Made by a program: the position numbers and the translations under genes. The notes beneath the pieces are model-generated. The model saw only the letters and a program-made list of their open reading frames with translations. It was not told the origin of the DNA and searched no databases. Shown here in pieces: positions 3,617-5,665 of a DNA stretch of 5,665 nucleotides; positions within the stretch are counted from its first letter, which is position 1; every line of letters begins with the position of its first letter. This stretch comes from an uncultured Flavobacteriia bacterium (GTDB taxonomy: Bacteria; Bacteroidota; Bacteroidia; Flavobacteriales_D; Crocinitomicaceae): contig CAIYXD010000224.1 of NCBI GenBank assembly GCA_903930085.1, forward strand, positions 1 through 5,665, read 5' to 3'.

Positions 3617-5665
3617 ATGGCAGAAGGAGACAACAAGAAAAAGAGTCCATTTTCAATCTATTGGATTTATGCTATAATTGGCGTTGCCATTATTGGATTC
3701 CAATTATTTATGAGTTCTGGCGGGCGCGTTCCAGTAAAATACCAATCCACCTTTTTTGATTTAGCTGAAAAAGGCTATGTAGAAGATGCTAAATTGGTAA
3801 ACAAGGTTCGTGTAGACTTTCTAATCAGTGCGAACGGAAGGGATTATATTGTGAAATCAAGTGATTCGCAATACAAAGAACTAAAAGAAGTGCTAAAGAA
3901 AAGCAAAACAATCAAAAAAGGAAATCCTATTTTCGAGTTAAACATTATCGATGCAGGAAATTTTGAATCGCAAGTAAATGAACTAAACAAAGCTACCAAA
4001 CTAAAAAATATTGAATTAAAGGCAGAAAAAAAGGCGCCACTAAAAACAATAGAATTGGTTGACGTTGAAGAAGTAAATTATATTAGTAACATATTAAGTT
4101 TCATACTTCCAATTCTCATTTTAGTTGTCATCTGGATGTTTGTAATGCGACGAATGACTGGCGGCGGTGGCGGTGGTGGCGGCGGTCAGATTTTCAATAT
4201 TGGAAAATCCAAAGCACAAGTATTTGACAAAGGTAAATCCACCAATGTCACTTTTAAAGACGTAGCTGGTTTGCAGGAAGCAAAAGTCGAGATTGTAGAA
4301 ATCGTTGAATTCCTTAAGAATCCTAAAAAATACACTGAATTAGGAGCTAAAATTCCAAAGGGTGCGTTACTTGTCGGTCCTCCGGGAACAGGAAAAACGC
4401 TTCTTGCAAAAGCTGTTGCAGGAGAAGCACAAGTGCCATTTTTCTCACTTTCAGGATCTGATTTTGTAGAAATGTTTGTTGGAGTCGGAGCATCTCGTGT
4501 TCGGGATTTATTCAAGCAAGCAAAAGAAAAAGCGCCAGCTATCATTTTCATAGATGAGATTGATGCGATAGGACGTGCGCGAGGGAAAAATAACAATTTC
4601 GGTTCCAACGACGAGCGCGAAAACACCTTGAACCAGTTATTAACTGAAATGGATGGTTTCGGAACAAATTCAGGTGTTATTATCCTTGGAGCTACAAATA
4701 GAGCGGACGTTCTAGATAGTGCTTTGATGCGTGCTGGTCGATTTGACCGTCAGATTTATGTAGATATGCCGGATATCAATGAACGAAAAGAAATTTTCCA
4801 AGTTCACTTGAAACCAATCAAATTAGAAGAAGGAATAGATATTGAATTTTTATCCAAACAAACACCAGGTTTTTCTGGTGCTGACATTGCTAATTTGTGT
4901 AATGAAGCAGCTTTGATTGCAGCACGAAAAGACAAGAAATTTGTTCAAAAACAAGACTTTTTAGATGCTGTTGACCGGATTGTTGGTGGTTTAGAAAAGA
5001 AAAATAAGATTATTACCAAAGACGAAAAGAAAGCAATTGCTTTCCACGAGGCGGGACACGCAACAATTTCCTGGTTATTGGAGCATGCGCATCCTTTAGT
5101 GAAAGTTACGATTGTTCCTCGCGGTCAATCTTTAGGTGCAGCATGGTATTTACCTGAAGAACGAAGCATCACGACAACAGAGCAAATTGTGGATGAAATG
5201 TGTTCTGCACTTGGTGGGCGCGCTGCTGAAAGATTAACATTTGGAAAAATTAGTACGGGTGCTTTAAGTGATCTTGAAAAAGTCACCAAACAAGCTTACG
5301 CTATGGTTTCTATTTACGGATTAAATGATAGAATTGGGAATATCTCTTTCTACGATTCACAAGGTAGAGATTCCTTTACAAAACCTTATTCCGACGATAC
5401 CGCGCGTATCATTGATGAAGAAGTTAGCAAACTAGTTGAGTTCCAATACCAACGTGCGTTGACTATTCTATCTGAAAACGAAGACAAATTGAAATTGTTG
5501 GCGGAGAAATTATTGGCAACAGAAGTTATTTTCAAGGAGGATTTAATTGAAATATTTGGAGAGCGACCTTGGAAAAGAGAAGAAGTAGAAGAAATAAAAT
5601 TAGTCACAGCAGATCTTGCGGACGAAACAACAACTATACTTGTTGATGCTGACCAAGAAATTGAA
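3617..5665 (+). CDS. ftsH: ATP-dependent zinc metalloprotease FtsH, 3' end beyond the window
   Basis: The frame is open from the ATG to the last base (683 codons, no stop). The product is an inner-membrane AAA+ protease, which works as a hexamer to extract and degrade membrane and regulatory proteins. In order: TM helix about 13-33; extracytoplasmic FtsH_ext domain about 34-153; TM helix about 156-177; a nine-glycine linker (182-190); AAA+ domain with Walker A GPPGTGKT (254-261), pore loop FVGV (287-290), Walker B IIFIDEID (309-316) and second-region-of-homology arginines R375 and R378; and the M41 peptidase domain with zinc motif HEAGH (477-481) and the third ligand probably Asp552 in GALSDL. 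All catalytic residues are present. The final segment is an acidic tail, so little is likely missing, since family members are about 640-700 residues long. It starts 8 bp after the rsfS stop. Confidence 0.98.
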   Translation, partial: MAEGDNKKKSPFSIYWIYAIIGVAIIGFQLFMSSGGRVPVKYQSTFFDLAEKGYVEDAKLVNKVRVDFLISANGRDYIVKSSDSQYKELKEVLKKSKTIKKGNPIFELNIIDAGNFESQVNELNKATKLKNIELKAEKKAPLKTIELVDVEEVNYISNILSFILPILILVVIWMFVMRRMTGGGGGGGGGQIFNIGKSKAQVFDKGKSTNVTFKDVAGLQEAKVEIVEIVEFLKNPKKYTELGAKIPKGALLVGPPGTGKTLLAKAVAGEAQVPFFSLSGSDFVEMFVGVGASRVRDLFKQAKEKAPAIIFIDEIDAIGRARGKNNNFGSNDERENTLNQLLTEMDGFGTNSGVIILGATNRADVLDSALMRAGRFDRQIYVDMPDINERKEIFQVHLKPIKLEEGIDIEFLSKQTPGFSGADIANLCNEAALIAARKDKKFVQKQDFLDAVDRIVGGLEKKNKIITKDEKKAIAFHEAGHATISWLLEHAHPLVKVTIVPRGQSLGAAWYLPEERSITTTEQIVDEMCSALGGRAAERLTFGKISTGALSDLEKVTKQAYAMVSIYGLNDRIGNISFYDSQGRDSFTKPYSDDTARIIDEEVSKLVEFQYQRALTILSENEDKLKLLAEKLLATEVIFKEDLIEIFGERPWKREEVEEIKLVTADLADETTTILVDADQEIE
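4160..4186 (+). repeat. (GGC/GGT)9 polyglycine codon tract in ftsH
   Basis: Nine consecutive glycine codons, all GGC or GGT, encode residues 182-190 of FtsH, between the second membrane helix and the AAA+ domain. The tract is a GC-rich island in an AT-rich gene. Glycine-rich linkers here are usual in Bacteroidota FtsH. Loss or gain of whole triplets would keep the frame and change only linker length. Confidence 0.9.

Noticed and set aside
4186..4626. 146-codon minus-strand open frame inside ftsH
   Set aside because: It lies wholly antisense to the AAA+ domain, which is conserved and intact. The peptide is Ser/Pro/Arg-rich, as expected from a reversed codon frame, with no recognisable domain.
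5386..5607. 73-codon minus-strand open frame inside ftsH
   Set aside because: It is a Ser-rich shadow of the M41 peptidase-domain coding sequence, with no start context or domain.

Overview
The window reads as a piece of housekeeping chromosome from a low-GC member of the Bacteroidota, most likely the Flavobacteriales. The evidence is the protein families and their gene order (Nudix/pyrE/SRPBCC, then birA/rsfS/ftsH). It is supported by start codons that lack clear Shine-Dalgarno sequences, by Bacteroidota-type -7 boxes (TAnnTTTG) next to starts, and by use of TAA as the stop codon in all six complete genes. I cannot name a genus from sequence alone.

Layout, left to right. Positions 1-140 hold no gene I can support. 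A minus-strand intrinsic terminator (146-190) closes a small secreted DUF1573 protein (213-629, minus). Upstream of that gene on the same strand is a Nudix hydrolase (732-1352, minus). Its start codon lies only 8 bp from the divergent start of pyrE (1361-2002, plus). pyrE is followed after 12 bp by a small SRPBCC-fold gene (2015-2416, plus). The 3' end of that gene overlaps the convergent biotin ligase gene birA (2394-3149, minus) by 23 bp. An 81-bp divergent intergenic region (3150-3230) carries a -7 box and three tandem copies of a hexamer. It leads into rsfS (3231-3608, plus) and, 8 bp later, ftsH (3617 to the right edge, plus, incomplete at its 3' end).

The genes fall into small functional groups. 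pyrE makes OMP for pyrimidine synthesis, and its Nudix and SRPBCC neighbours have no established role in that pathway. birA attaches biotin to carboxylases that feed fatty-acid synthesis. rsfS and ftsH form a tight pair linking ribosome silencing with membrane and soluble protein quality control.

I found no mobile element, CRISPR array, tRNA/rRNA, toxin-antitoxin or defence system, and no sign of a new multi-gene system. The points worth a second look are small-scale: the 8-bp divergent Nudix/pyrE junction with a possible leaderless pyrE mRNA, a promoter spacer built of hexamer repeats before rsfS, a possible internal promoter in the Nudix gene, an altered Nudix box, and the compact convergent overlap.
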